DNA of 64,000 nt from Actinomadura parmotrematis (lineage in GTDB: Bacteria > Actinomycetota > Actinomycetes > Streptosporangiales > Streptosporangiaceae): the NCBI RefSeq assembly GCF_019458805.1, contig NZ_JAIBOA010000027.1, positions 1-64,000 on the forward strand. Reading direction: 5' to 3'. The translations under genes and the position numbers were made by a program. Position 1 is the first letter of the stretch, and every line of letters begins with the position of its first letter. Positions 31,707-41,922 of this stretch are shown here, piece after piece. A model generated the notes under the pieces. That model saw nothing but the letters and a program-made list of their open reading frames with translations, was not told where the DNA came from and searched no databases.

Positions 31707-32306
31707 CTATTCCGGGACGGCGTCGGCGTCGGGGACGACGAGGGCGAACAGGTCGCCGATGCCGGTGAGCGCGGCGCGTTGCAGGTCGGCGGCCGGGAGC
31801 GGCGCGCCGTCCGGCGCGGCCAGGGTGCGGGTGGCGGTCGCGGCGGCCACCACCGTCGACCGGTAGCCGCGGTTGAACGCGCCCTGCGCCGTGTAGTTGA
31901 CGCACATGTGCGTCATGAACCCGGCGAGGACGAGGTCCTGGCGCCCGAGGCCCTCCAGCGCCTCGGCCAGGTCGGTGCGGTGGAAGGAGTTCGGGAAGTT
32001 CTTCACCACGACGCGCTCGCCCTCGAGGGGCGCGACGGCGGCGCAGATCCGGCCGCTCTCGGCGGTGAGGTCGTAGGGGCTGCCCGCGCCGCCGTCGTGC
32101 ACGACGTGGATCACCGGGGCGCCGGCGGCGCGGGCGCGGTCCAGCAGCCGGGCCGTCTCGGCGAGCGCGGCGTCGACGCCCTCCAGCGCCATCGGGCCGG
32201 TCCGGTAGGTGTTCTGCGCGTCGATGACGATCAGGGCGGACGCGCCGAACCCGGCCGGGGCGGTCGGCAGGCCGGACACTTCGCGGAGCGTGGCGCTCGT
32301 GGGCAT
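31707..32306 (-). CDS. Isochorismatase-like cysteine hydrolase
   Basis: The 199-residue protein has the cysteine-hydrolase triad: ALIVIDAQNTY (Asp), VVKNFPNSFHRTDL (Lys) and the nucleophile in FMTHMCVNYTAQGAF (Cys), with the non-proline cis-peptide region before it. Members hydrolyse amides such as nicotinamide or isochorismate ethers. The start at 32306 follows AAGGAG. It lies 46 bp behind the GlxA-type regulator on the same strand, so the pair probably forms a small catabolic or detoxification unit separate from the biosynthetic cluster. Confidence 0.85.
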   Translation of the reverse strand: MPTSATLREVSGLPTAPAGFGASALIVIDAQNTYRTGPMALEGVDAALAETARLLDRARAAGAPVIHVVHDGGAGSPYDLTAESGRICAAVAPLEGERVVVKNFPNSFHRTDLAEALEGLGRQDLVLAGFMTHMCVNYTAQGAFNRGYRSTVVAAATATRTLAAPDGAPLPAADLQRAALTGIGDLFALVVPDADAVPE

Positions 32307-32352
32307 GGTGGAACTCCTTCGCACGTACGGGTTGAGGGGTCGGTTCGAGGGG

Positions 32353-33330
32353 TCAGGCGACGCGGAAGCGCCGCCGGTAGGTCGCGGGCGTGGTGGCGAG
32401 GCGGCGCCGGAAGGCGCGGTGGAGGGTCTCCACCGAGCCGAGCCCGCACCCGTCCGCGACCCGGTCGAGGGGGAGGTCGGTGCCCTCCAGCAGCCGGCGG
32501 GCGGCCTCCACGCGGGCCGCCTCGACGTAGGCGGCGGGCGTGCCGCCCGTCTCCTGCCGGAACACCCGGGCGAAGTGCCGCTCGCTCAGGTGCATGCGGC
32601 CGGCCAGCCGGGCGGCGGACAGGTCGCCGGCCAGGTTCTCGGCGATCCACGCCCGCAGCTCGTCGATGTCGCGGCGGGCCGCGGGGGGCTGCCGCAGCGG
32701 GACGCTGAACTGGCTCTGGCCGCCCGGCCGCTTGAGGTACACCACGAGCTGCCGGGCGACGGCGAGGGCGACCCGCTCGCCGTGGTCCTCGGCGACCAGC
32801 GCCAGTGCCAGGTCCATGCAGGCGCTGATCCCGGCGCCGGTCCAGATCCGGCCGGACCGCACGAAGATCGGGTCGGGGTCGACGCGGACCCGCGGGTGGT
32901 CGGCGGCCAGCCGGGCCGCGGTGGACCAGTGCGTGGTCGCGGCCCGCCCGTCCAGCAGGCCCGCCGCGGCCAGCAGGTGCGCGCCCACGCAGACCGAGGC
33001 GATCCGGGCCGCGTGCGGCGCGGTCTCCCGGATCCACGCCACCAGCGCGGGGTCGACGCGCGGCACCGGGCCGTCCGGCCCGGGGTCCACCGCGCCGGGG
33101 ACGATCAGCGTCCCGACGCGGGCGCCGACCTCGGCGAGGGTCAGGTCCGCGACGACCCGGACGCCCGCCGCGGTGCGGACCGCGCCGCCGTCCGGGGCGG
33201 CCAGCACGACGTCGTAGGCCGCCGCGCCGAGCTCCCGGTTCGCCAGGGAGAACACCTCGGCGGGCCCGGTGACGTCGAGGAGGTCGACGCCCGGGAAGGC
33301 GATGACGACGACGCGGTGGGCGAGGGGCAT
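32353..33330 (-). CDS. GlxA-type transcriptional regulator (DJ-1/PfpI plus AraC HTH)
   Basis: The 325-residue protein combines an N-terminal DJ-1/PfpI domain (VVVIAFPGVDLLDVTGPAEV, and the elbow IASVCVGAHLLAAAGLLDG with Cys) and a C-terminal AraC double HTH (LSAARLAGRMHLSERHFARV, then RVADGCGLGSVETLHRAFRR). The ATG at 33330 is chosen because the upstream extension reads as low-complexity antisense. It probably controls the hydrolase gene behind it. Confidence 0.88.
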   Translation of the reverse strand: MPLAHRVVVIAFPGVDLLDVTGPAEVFSLANRELGAAAYDVVLAAPDGGAVRTAAGVRVVADLTLAEVGARVGTLIVPGAVDPGPDGPVPRVDPALVAWIRETAPHAARIASVCVGAHLLAAAGLLDGRAATTHWSTAARLAADHPRVRVDPDPIFVRSGRIWTGAGISACMDLALALVAEDHGERVALAVARQLVVYLKRPGGQSQFSVPLRQPPAARRDIDELRAWIAENLAGDLSAARLAGRMHLSERHFARVFRQETGGTPAAYVEAARVEAARRLLEGTDLPLDRVADGCGLGSVETLHRAFRRRLATTPATYRRRFRVA

Positions 33331-33434
33331 GCACCCATTGTCACCACCGCCCGCCGGCGTCCGCAATGACGCCCTTCTGTCACATCCGGACGGCGCCGCG
33401 CGGCGCGCCGGCGCAAGTCGATCACGGCAGAGTG

Positions 33435-33447
33435 TTGACTGATTCAA
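33435..33447. promoter_or_regulatory. Putative Fur-type operator/promoter of the furA-katG operon
   Basis: TTGA-CTGAT-TCAA forms a short inverted repeat in an AT-rich island 17 bp before the Fur-family start codon. Autoregulated FurA promoters upstream of actinobacterial katG carry comparable AT-rich sites near a TTGACT -35 element. Confidence 0.5.
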
Positions 33448-33463
33448 GTTTAGGGTCCAGCCT

Positions 33464-33892
33464 GTGTGCGTGGTCACACCTCCGGACTTCGAGCGGCTGC
33501 TCCGCGGCACCGCGCTCCGCGTCACCCGGCCTCGGCTCGCGGTGCTCGGCGCGGTGCACGCGCATCCGCACGCCGACACCGACACGATCATCGGTGCCGT
33601 GCGGCGGGAGATCCCGAAGGTGTCGCACCAGGCCGTCTACGATTCGCTGCACGCGCTGACGGCGGCGGGGCTGCTGCGCCGCATCCAGCCGTCCGGCTCG
33701 GTGGCGCGCTACGAGACGCGGATCGGCGACAACCACCACCACCTGGTGTGCCGGTCGTGCGGGACCATCGCCGACGTCGACTGCGCCGTCGGCGAGGCGC
33801 CCTGCCTGACCGCGTCCGAGGACCACGGCTTCTCGATCGACGAGGCCGAGGTCGTGTACTGGGGCCTCTGCCCCGCCTGCTCCACTTCCTAA
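33464..33892 (+). CDS. furA: Fur-family regulator (FurA/CatR type)
   Basis: The 142-residue protein has the Fur winged helix (LRVTRPRLAVLGAVHAHPHA, then KVSHQAVYDSLHALTAAGLL), the metal-binding HHHLVCRSCGTIADVDC and a C-terminal CPAC pair for structural zinc. The start is a GTG; a second GTG 6 nt further is possible and the mRNA may be nearly leaderless. It precedes katG by 30 bp on the same strand, the standard peroxide-responsive arrangement in which FurA represses itself and katG. Confidence 0.9.
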   Translation: MCVVTPPDFERLLRGTALRVTRPRLAVLGAVHAHPHADTDTIIGAVRREIPKVSHQAVYDSLHALTAAGLLRRIQPSGSVARYETRIGDNHHHLVCRSCGTIADVDCAVGEAPCLTASEDHGFSIDEAEVVYWGLCPACSTS

Positions 33893-33922
33893 GGCTTTCG
33901 ACCGCCCCGCTGGAGGAACGAC

Positions 33923-36151
<2,229 letters not shown>

Positions 36152-36160
36152 TCGGCCGAT

Positions 36161-36196
36161 GACGGCGCCCGGACCGTTCGCGGTCCGGGCGCCGTC
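36161..36196. terminator. Bidirectional terminator after katG
   Basis: A perfect 15-bp stem (36161-36175 with 36182-36196) closes a 6-nt loop GTTCGC, between the convergent katG and TPR-protein genes. Confidence 0.8.
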
Positions 36197-36200
36197 GCGT

Positions 36201-38078
36201 TCAGCGGGGGCGGTAGGAGCAGAGCAGGCCGGTGTGGACGGTGGCGCGGAGCTCGGCGCCGAGCTGCGGGTCGGCGTCGTCGATGCGGCGCAGGGCGCGG
36301 CGGATGGCCTTGCCGACGGCGGTGCGGGCGCGCTCGGCGTCGTCGGCGAAGCGGCGGGTGCGGCCGCCGAGCCCGGCGGCGGCGGCGAGCTCGGCGACCA
36401 GCCAGTCGCGCTCGGCGCGGGCGGCGCCGGCGCGGTCGTGCCGGTCGGCGGCCTCCAGCCCGGCGATCTCCTCGTCCAGGACGGCGAGGCGCCGCCGGTA
36501 GGTGCGCTTGGCCTCGCCGTCCAGGACGGGCTGGGCGGACGGGGCGGCGGGGGCGTCCCCGGCGGCCGCGGGGCCGGCGGCGAGGACGACGGCCGGGACG
36601 TCCCGGCCGGGGTTGGCGACGAGCGCGGCGAGGTGCCGCATGCCGACGCTGTCGGCGACGACCGCGGCGCGGGCGCCCGCGGCGACGCGCCACCCCTTGC
36701 CGTGGCGCTCGACGGCGACGGGCGTCCCGGCGGCGCGGGCGGCGGGCGCCATGCCGAGGTCGGCGGCCTCGCGCGCCGCGCGGGCGAGCGCCGCGCCCGC
36801 CGCCGCGTCGGCCGGGCCGTCGCGGAGCGCGAGCGCCTCGCCGAGGCGGGCGCGGGACAGGGCGGCGGCGGGCCAGTGCCCGAGGGCGAGGTTGGCGTCG
36901 ACGGCGCGGCGCAGGTGGTGGACGGCGCCGCCGGCGTCGCCGAGGGTCAGCGCGGCGACGCCGAGGAAGTGGCGGACCGAGCCGAGGCAGGCGGCGCCGA
37001 GGCAGAGGACGGCGGGCAGCTCCGCGTACGGGGCGAGCAGGTCGCGGGCCTCGGCGGCGCCGCACGCCGCGAACAGCCAGGTGCCGGAGCGCGGCGTCCG
37101 GGCGCGGAGGCGGGCGCGCAGCCGCGCGAGGGTGCCCTCGGCGGTGCGCCGGTCGCCCGCTGCGGCGGCGGCGACCGCGAGGCCCGCGTAGCAGGCGTGG
37201 TCGTGCGGGCTGAGCAGCGGTGACGCGGCCAGCTCGGTCAGCGGCGCCAGGCATTCGGCGACGCGGCCCTGGTACCAGCGGACGGTGCCGAGCTGCGCGG
37301 CGTACCAGCCCGCGGCGGCGGCGTCGCCGGCCTCCTCGCCGCGCCGGGCGCAGTCGGCGGCGAGGGCCTCGGCGTCGGCGAGGCGGCCGTGCCGGACGGC
37401 GAGCGCGGTCTCCAGCGCGCGGAGGACGAACCGGGCGGCGCGGTGGTCGCGGCGGTCGAGGAGGCCGCGCAGCTCGCCGAGGCTGCGCTCGGCGTGCGGG
37501 TCGCCGGCGAGGAACAGGTCGCAGGCGTGCCAGAGCAGGCCCGTCGGCAGGTCGCCGCGGCGCCCGGTGCGGGACGCCTCGCCGACGAGCTCGGTGGCGA
37601 GGTCGAGGCGGAGCGCGCCGTGGTCGGGGCCGAGCAGGCAGTGGTGGGCGAGGCCGAGGACGTCGGCGCGCGCGACCGGGTCGGCGGTCCGCCGGGCCTC
37701 GGCGAGCAGCGCGAGGACGGCGGCGGGGTCGCCGCTGCGGTGGCCGTCCTCGGCCGCGAGCCGGGCGCGGAGCCGGAGCGCGAGCGCGGAGCCCGGGTCG
37801 ATCGCGGCGAGGGCGGTGCGCTGGCGGGTGCGGGCGGTCGCCGCGGCGGCCGTCGTGCGGTGCTCGTGCACCCACAGGCCGCCGAGGCCGAGCGCGGCCC
37901 GCGCCATCGCCTCGCCGTCGCCCCAGCGCTCGGCCTCGCGGTAGGCGGTCTCGAACAGGGCGCGGCTCGCCCGCAGGTCGCCGTCGGCGTGCAGCGCGCG
38001 CTCGCCCGCCGCGAGCGGCGCCTCGACGTCGCCGCGCCATGCGGCCGCGGCCGCCCCCGCATCCCGTGCGCTCTTCAC
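36201..38078 (-). CDS. TPR-rich protein related to LuxR/LAL-type regulators, without the ATPase part
   Basis: The 625-residue protein is almost wholly alpha-helical with TPR-like pairs rich in Ala, Leu and Arg from residue 20 to about 450. The C-terminus (about 510-625; EAKRTYRRRLAVLDEEIAGL and GKAIRRALRRIDDADPQLGA) resembles the C-terminal part of large actinobacterial AAA/TPR regulators. No Walker motifs are present, so either the ATPase half was lost or the protein is a stand-alone scaffold. It is monocistronic and convergent with katG; function unknown. Confidence 0.65.
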   Translation of the reverse strand: MKSARDAGAAAAAWRGDVEAPLAAGERALHADGDLRASRALFETAYREAERWGDGEAMARAALGLGGLWVHEHRTTAAAATARTRQRTALAAIDPGSALALRLRARLAAEDGHRSGDPAAVLALLAEARRTADPVARADVLGLAHHCLLGPDHGALRLDLATELVGEASRTGRRGDLPTGLLWHACDLFLAGDPHAERSLGELRGLLDRRDHRAARFVLRALETALAVRHGRLADAEALAADCARRGEEAGDAAAAGWYAAQLGTVRWYQGRVAECLAPLTELAASPLLSPHDHACYAGLAVAAAAAGDRRTAEGTLARLRARLRARTPRSGTWLFAACGAAEARDLLAPYAELPAVLCLGAACLGSVRHFLGVAALTLGDAGGAVHHLRRAVDANLALGHWPAAALSRARLGEALALRDGPADAAAGAALARAAREAADLGMAPAARAAGTPVAVERHGKGWRVAAGARAAVVADSVGMRHLAALVANPGRDVPAVVLAAGPAAAGDAPAAPSAQPVLDGEAKRTYRRRLAVLDEEIAGLEAADRHDRAGAARAERDWLVAELAAAAGLGGRTRRFADDAERARTAVGKAIRRALRRIDDADPQLGAELRATVHTGLLCSYRPR

Positions 38079-38355
38079 AGACCCGTCCCGTGGTCGCCGT
38101 TCCCGCCGCCCCGCCCGCGCGTACCGGGGTCACGGCACGCCCCGGCGCCCGGTTCACGGCGCGCGCCCGCTGACCGGATGCGGCCGGGCGCGCCCGCGCC
38201 GTCCCGCGCCCGTGCCATCGCGTGCCGCCCCGATGGCACGGCCTGGCACGCCTTCCCGGTGGGCGCCGCGAACGGCGGCGCCGCATCGACCGGGAGAAGC
38301 GTGCGGACCGCTACCGCACCGCCGTCTTCCGCAACACACCGTGAAAGGACATCCG

Positions 38356-39207
38356 ATGACCCGTCACAACGGCCGGGGACGCGCGCTCCGCGCCCTCGCG
38401 CTCACCGCCGGCCTCGCCGCCCTGCCCGTCGCGCTCGCCGCGCCGCCCGCCTCGGCGAATCCCTGCTACGGCGACTGCAAGCCGGGCGTCGTGCGCGTCG
38501 GCGCGGGCGTGCTCCGGTACGACGCCCCGGTGGGCGCCGCCGACCAGATCACGATCGCGCCCGGCGCCGGGTTCCTCTCCCTCACCGACGCGACCGCGAC
38601 CTTCAGCGCGGGCGACGGCTGCACGATGGTGAGCGCGCACGAGGCCCACTGCACCACCCCGGCCTTCTCCGTCCGCGTGCGCGGCCTGGACGGCAACGAC
38701 GCCATCACCAACTCGACGGCCCTGCCGTCGTCGCTGCTCGGCGGCACCGGCGACGACCGGCTGACCGGCGGGTCCGCCGACGACACGCTGACCGGCGAGA
38801 CCGGCGCCGACGTCCTGCTGGGCGGCGGCGGGAGCGACACCGCCGGCTACGACGAGTCGTCGGTCCGGGTGGGCGTGCAGGCCGACCTCGACGGCGCGGC
38901 CGGCGACGACGGCGGGCCCGAGGACGGTCCCGCCGGGGCGCGCGACACGATCGGCGCGGACGTGGAGAACCTGCTCGGGTCGCAGGGCGACGACGTGCTG
39001 ACGGGCAACGCCGGCCCGAACGTCATCGGCGGCGTGAACGGCCACGACCAGATCCAGGGGCTCGGCGGGAACGACCAGCTCACCGGCCGGGGCGAGGGCA
39101 CCGTGAACGGCGGCGCGGGCACCGACGCCTGCGTGTCCGACCTGCGCGGGCTGCCGTTCGGCCCCGACACCTTCAGCGGCTGCGAGAGCACCCAGATCCT
39201 CACCTGA
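38356..39207 (+). CDS. Secreted calcium-binding RTX-like repeat protein
   Basis: The 283-residue protein has a signal peptide (ALALTAGLAALPVALAAPPASA) and then RTX-type nonapeptide repeats of the form GGxGDDxLx: LLGGTGDDRLTGGSADDTLT, ADVLLGGGGSDTAGYDES, QGDDVLTGNAGPN and LGGNDQLTGRGEG. These fold into a calcium-bound beta roll outside the cell. Four Cys are placed at the two ends and may form disulfides. No catalytic domain or type I secretion signal was seen. The ATG at 38356 follows AAAGGA. The 277 bp upstream hold no recognisable gene. Confidence 0.8.
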   Translation: MTRHNGRGRALRALALTAGLAALPVALAAPPASANPCYGDCKPGVVRVGAGVLRYDAPVGAADQITIAPGAGFLSLTDATATFSAGDGCTMVSAHEAHCTTPAFSVRVRGLDGNDAITNSTALPSSLLGGTGDDRLTGGSADDTLTGETGADVLLGGGGSDTAGYDESSVRVGVQADLDGAAGDDGGPEDGPAGARDTIGADVENLLGSQGDDVLTGNAGPNVIGGVNGHDQIQGLGGNDQLTGRGEGTVNGGAGTDACVSDLRGLPFGPDTFSGCESTQILT

Positions 39208-39214
39208 TCCGCGC

Positions 39215-39250
39215 GCGCCGGTGCCGGCCGGACGCGGTCGGCACCGGCGC
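39215..39250. terminator. Hairpin terminator after the RTX-like gene
   Basis: A 12-bp perfect stem (39215-39226 with 39239-39250) and a 12-nt loop start 7 bp after the stop codon. Confidence 0.65.
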
Positions 39251-39367
39251 CCGCGCGGCACGCATGTCCCTTATCGACACCGATGGGGCTTTCCGCCGTC
39301 TTCCCGTCCGGCGCCGTTCACCTGCGGCACCCCGGAGGTTGCGGCGGCGATCCTAGTTTCGGACACC

Positions 39368-40459
39368 GTGTTCACCCGTACATCACCCGTCCGGATCGCC
39401 GGCGCCGCGCTCGCGGGCGCCCTCCTCGCGACCGGGACCGGCACCGCCGCCCTCGCCTCGCCCGCCCCCGCCCACCGGCAGGTCGCGCGGCACATCCCCT
39501 ACACCGCCGCCACCGTCGCGCAGAACGCCGACGGCACCGTCACGCTCACCTGGAACGCCCCCGGCGTCCGGCACGTGACGGTCTTCGCGGGGACGGCGCA
39601 GGACCGGATCTCGCACGAGCGGCCCGTCGCGACGGCGTCCGGCAAGGCCACCGTGACCGTCCGGAACCTCGGCACCGCCGACCGCTGGTGGTTCGAGCTC
39701 GTGCCCGACCGCGGCCGCCCCCTGACCCTCGCCGACCGCTCCCTGCACCTGGCGTCCGCGCCGAACTTCCGCGACGCGGGCGGCTACCGCACGAGCGACG
39801 GCCGCTGGGTGCGGATGGGCGTCCTCTACCGCTCCGGCGACCTCGGCAAGCTCACCGACGCCGACGTGGCGAAGCTGAAGCGCCTCGGCGTCCGCACCGT
39901 CTACGACCTGCGCACCCCCGCCGAGCAGGCCGCGTCGCCGGACCGCCTGCCCGCCGGCGCGAGGTCGGTCACCGCGAACGTGTCGGGCACCGCGGGCACC
40001 GACGTCTCGATCACCTCGCCCGAGGCCGCCGCGCGGATGATGGTGGACGGCGAGAAGGCCATGGTGTCCTCCGCCAGCGGCCGTGCCGCCTACGGCTCGC
40101 TGCTGGCGGCCGCCGCCGACCCGAGGTCGGCGAACCTGGTCTACCACTGCACCGCCGGCAAGGACCGCACCGGCTGGGCGAGCGCGGCGATCCTCACCGC
40201 CCTCGGCGTCCCGCGCGCCACCGTCCGCCAGGACTACCTGGCCAGCAACACCTACCGGGCCGCCGAGAACGCCGCCGTCCTCGCGCAGCTCCCGCCCGCC
40301 CAGGCCGCGATCTACAAGCCGCTGCTGGAGGTCCGGCCCGAGTACCTGGACGCCGGCTTCGACGAGGTCGCGGCCCGGTACGGCTCGTTCGACCGCTACC
40401 TGCGCGAGGGCCTCGGCGTCAGCGGCGCCGCCCTGCGCCGGCAGCTCCTCATCGGCTGA
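39368..40459 (+). CDS. Secreted tyrosine-protein phosphatase (Y_phosphatase3)
   Basis: The 363-residue protein has a signal peptide (IAGAALAGALLATGTGTAAL, cleavage after ALAS near 38), a fibronectin-III-like segment (about 50-120; TVTLTWNAPGVRHVTVFAG) and a phosphatase domain opening with NFRDAGGYRTSDGRWVRMG and carrying the CX5R loop HCTAGKDRTGWASAA. This matches the PtpB-like tyrosine/phosphoinositide phosphatases of PF13350. The GTG at 39368 is used because upstream codons lie before the signal peptide. It overlaps the convergent gene by 11 bp. Confidence 0.88.
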   Translation: MFTRTSPVRIAGAALAGALLATGTGTAALASPAPAHRQVARHIPYTAATVAQNADGTVTLTWNAPGVRHVTVFAGTAQDRISHERPVATASGKATVTVRNLGTADRWWFELVPDRGRPLTLADRSLHLASAPNFRDAGGYRTSDGRWVRMGVLYRSGDLGKLTDADVAKLKRLGVRTVYDLRTPAEQAASPDRLPAGARSVTANVSGTAGTDVSITSPEAAARMMVDGEKAMVSSASGRAAYGSLLAAAADPRSANLVYHCTAGKDRTGWASAAILTALGVPRATVRQDYLASNTYRAAENAAVLAQLPPAQAAIYKPLLEVRPEYLDAGFDEVAARYGSFDRYLREGLGVSGAALRRQLLIG

Positions 40460-41210
40460 CCGCCCGCCCCCCGGCGCGCTCCCCGGCGCGCCCGGCGACG
40501 CGGTCGCCCAGCCGGACGACGGCCAGCTCGACCTGGCCCTGCCCCTCCTCCCAGCCGGCGATCAGCTCGCAGCCCTCGCCGGCGAGGAGGGGCCCGCCGC
40601 TCCGCTCGGTGCCGAGGTACATGAGCCCCGCCTCGCCGTCGGTGCAGAAGAAGCCGAGGTGCGCGGCGAGCTCGGGGGGCTCGATCCCGGCCAGCGCGCC
40701 CGCCCACTCCCCGCCCGCCTCGGCGTCGACGTCGAGCAGGTCGCCGGGGCCGTCGCCGAGGGCGAGCGCGACGCGCAGCGCGTCGAACAGCGTGCCGTCG
40801 GAGACGAGCCGCGGGTAGGGGACGTACCAGTCCGCCGCCGGCACGCGCCCGGCGAGGTCGGCGCCGCGGACGAGGCCGCGCCCGAAGCTCGGGACGCCGT
40901 CCGGGAGGTCGGCCGGGTCGAGCTCGAAGACCGAGCGGCCGGCGTCGAACCGCACCGGCGGCTCGCCCTGGTCGAAGATCGGGTAGTCCCAGACGACCGG
41001 CGCGGCGCCGGCGAGGGCGGCCGGGGCGATCCAGGCGGGATCGCGGTCGAACCCGATCTCGTTGATGAAGTTCCCGCCGAGGTAGACGGCATAGTCGGCG
41101 GCCGGGTCGAAGCCGTCCAGGGGACGGCCGAGCAGCAGCTCGAAGACGGGGGTGAGCCGCGCTCGCCACACCGGGTCGACGCCTGGCGTTCCAAGCTTTT
41201 CGTGCGTCAT
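40449..41210 (-). CDS. Hypothetical cytoplasmic protein, DUF1963-like
   Basis: The 253-residue acidic protein has no signal peptide. Regions such as HLGFFCTDGEAGLMYLG and GWEEGQGQVELAVVRLGD recall the DUF1963/YwqG group of Trp- and Asp-rich proteins of unknown function, but the match is weak. The C-terminus is a low-complexity GRAGERAGGRA tail that overlaps the phosphatase gene. The ATG at 41210 has upstream the 712-bp region with the palindromic repeat. Confidence 0.55.
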   Translation of the reverse strand: MTHEKLGTPGVDPVWRARLTPVFELLLGRPLDGFDPAADYAVYLGGNFINEIGFDRDPAWIAPAALAGAAPVVWDYPIFDQGEPPVRFDAGRSVFELDPADLPDGVPSFGRGLVRGADLAGRVPAADWYVPYPRLVSDGTLFDALRVALALGDGPGDLLDVDAEAGGEWAGALAGIEPPELAAHLGFFCTDGEAGLMYLGTERSGGPLLAGEGCELIAGWEEGQGQVELAVVRLGDRVAGRAGERAGGRAVSR

Positions 41211-41398
41211 GCGCCGGACCCTAGCGATCTCCTCCGACGGCGCGGGCGCGAACGGCGGCCGATCTTCGCGCAGCCCGAGATCCGGTCGCCGACCGGCGGG
41301 CCACCGAACCGGGATCGAGCGGATCTCCGAAGGCTCCCGGCCCGCCTCTCCGCCGGCCGCAATTCCGGCCCCGCCCGAAACCCGCCCCGCCCTCCCCT

Positions 41399-41498
41399 GA
41401 CCCCCCGGTCACCTCCTGTTGAGATGCGGCGTGTTGCCTAATGGGAGCGCTCCCATGGCGCAACACGCCGCAAGTCAACGGAGGGCGACCAGGGGGTC
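41399..41498. repeat. 100-bp nested palindrome, copy 3
   Basis: It has the same 100-bp plan as the copies at 72 and 6161, with outer arm GACCCCCCGGTCACC, inner arm GTTGAGATGCGGCGTGTTG and CAACACGCCGCAAGTCAAC. The apex is different: ATGGGAGCGCTCCCAT, a perfect 16-bp palindrome. Relative to copy 1, A changes to C in the left outer arm and the paired T to G in the right, keeping the pairing. Confidence 0.85.
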
Positions 41499-41534
41499 AT
41501 TTGGTGAGGGGGCGGCCGGGGCGGGCATTCGGGG

Positions 41535-41573
41535 TAGCCGATCGGCTAGAAACGGGCCTAGCCGATCGGCTAG
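41535..41573. promoter_or_regulatory. Tandem pair of identical 14-bp palindromes
   Basis: TAGCCGATCGGCTA occurs at 41535-41548 and again at 41559-41572, spaced 24 bp start to start. Two identical perfect palindromes look like a cooperative operator for a TetR- or GntR-like dimer. They lie 350-390 bp before the lipase gene; no cognate regulator is adjacent. Confidence 0.6.
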
Positions 41574-41721
41574 AGTCTGGGGCGCGCGGCGCCCGGGGAT
41601 CCTCCGGCGGCGCGCCGTCCTCCCCGGTTCCGGACCGCATCACGGCGGTCGGCATCGGTCGGCTTCACAGCGTTCCGCCCAGGAAAATTCCGGGGCGATG
41701 GGAAAAATGCAGCCGGGGCTG

Positions 41722-41764
41722 GCCGCGCGTTTATAGCGCGGCATTCATTTCGTGTTTCCTTTTT
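41722..41764 (+). terminator. Hairpin with downstream T-tract in the lipase leader region
   Basis: GCCGCGC (41722-41728) pairs with GCGCGGC (41736-41742), and a T-rich run including TTTCCTTTTTTG follows. True T-tracts are rare in this genome, so this could be a terminator of an upstream transcript or an attenuator. Confidence 0.5.
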
Positions 41765-41865
41765 TGCGTTCCCGCAGGTCGTTGCGCCCTTGTGCGCCGC
41801 TACGGACTTACTCATCCAGCCGCGCAATCATCCACCGGAATTTGCGCGCCGGCGACATTGTGCGG

Positions 41866-41907
41866 CCGGTAAGCGGAGGCTTATGTTACTCGTCGGCAAC
41901 TTACCGG
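41866..41907. promoter_or_regulatory. Nested operator-like palindrome upstream of the lipase gene
   Basis: CCGGTAAG (41866-41873) and CTTACCGG (41900-41907) are perfect inverted repeats enclosing TAAGC-GGAG-GCTTA and GTTAC-N6-GCAAC. The structure ends 15 bp before the lipase start codon, so a bound repressor would block transcription or initiation. Confidence 0.55.
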
Positions 41908-41922
41908 CGAGGGGTGGAACCG

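Larger units (their letters stand above)
41211..41922. other. Long intergenic region with repeat, operator-like palindromes and hairpin
   Basis: No protein gene was recognised in these 712 bp. They hold the third 100-bp palindrome, a tandem pair of 14-bp palindromes, a terminator-like hairpin followed by a T-rich tract and a nested operator just before the lipase start. The second half is less GC-rich than the genes around it. Confidence 0.7.
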
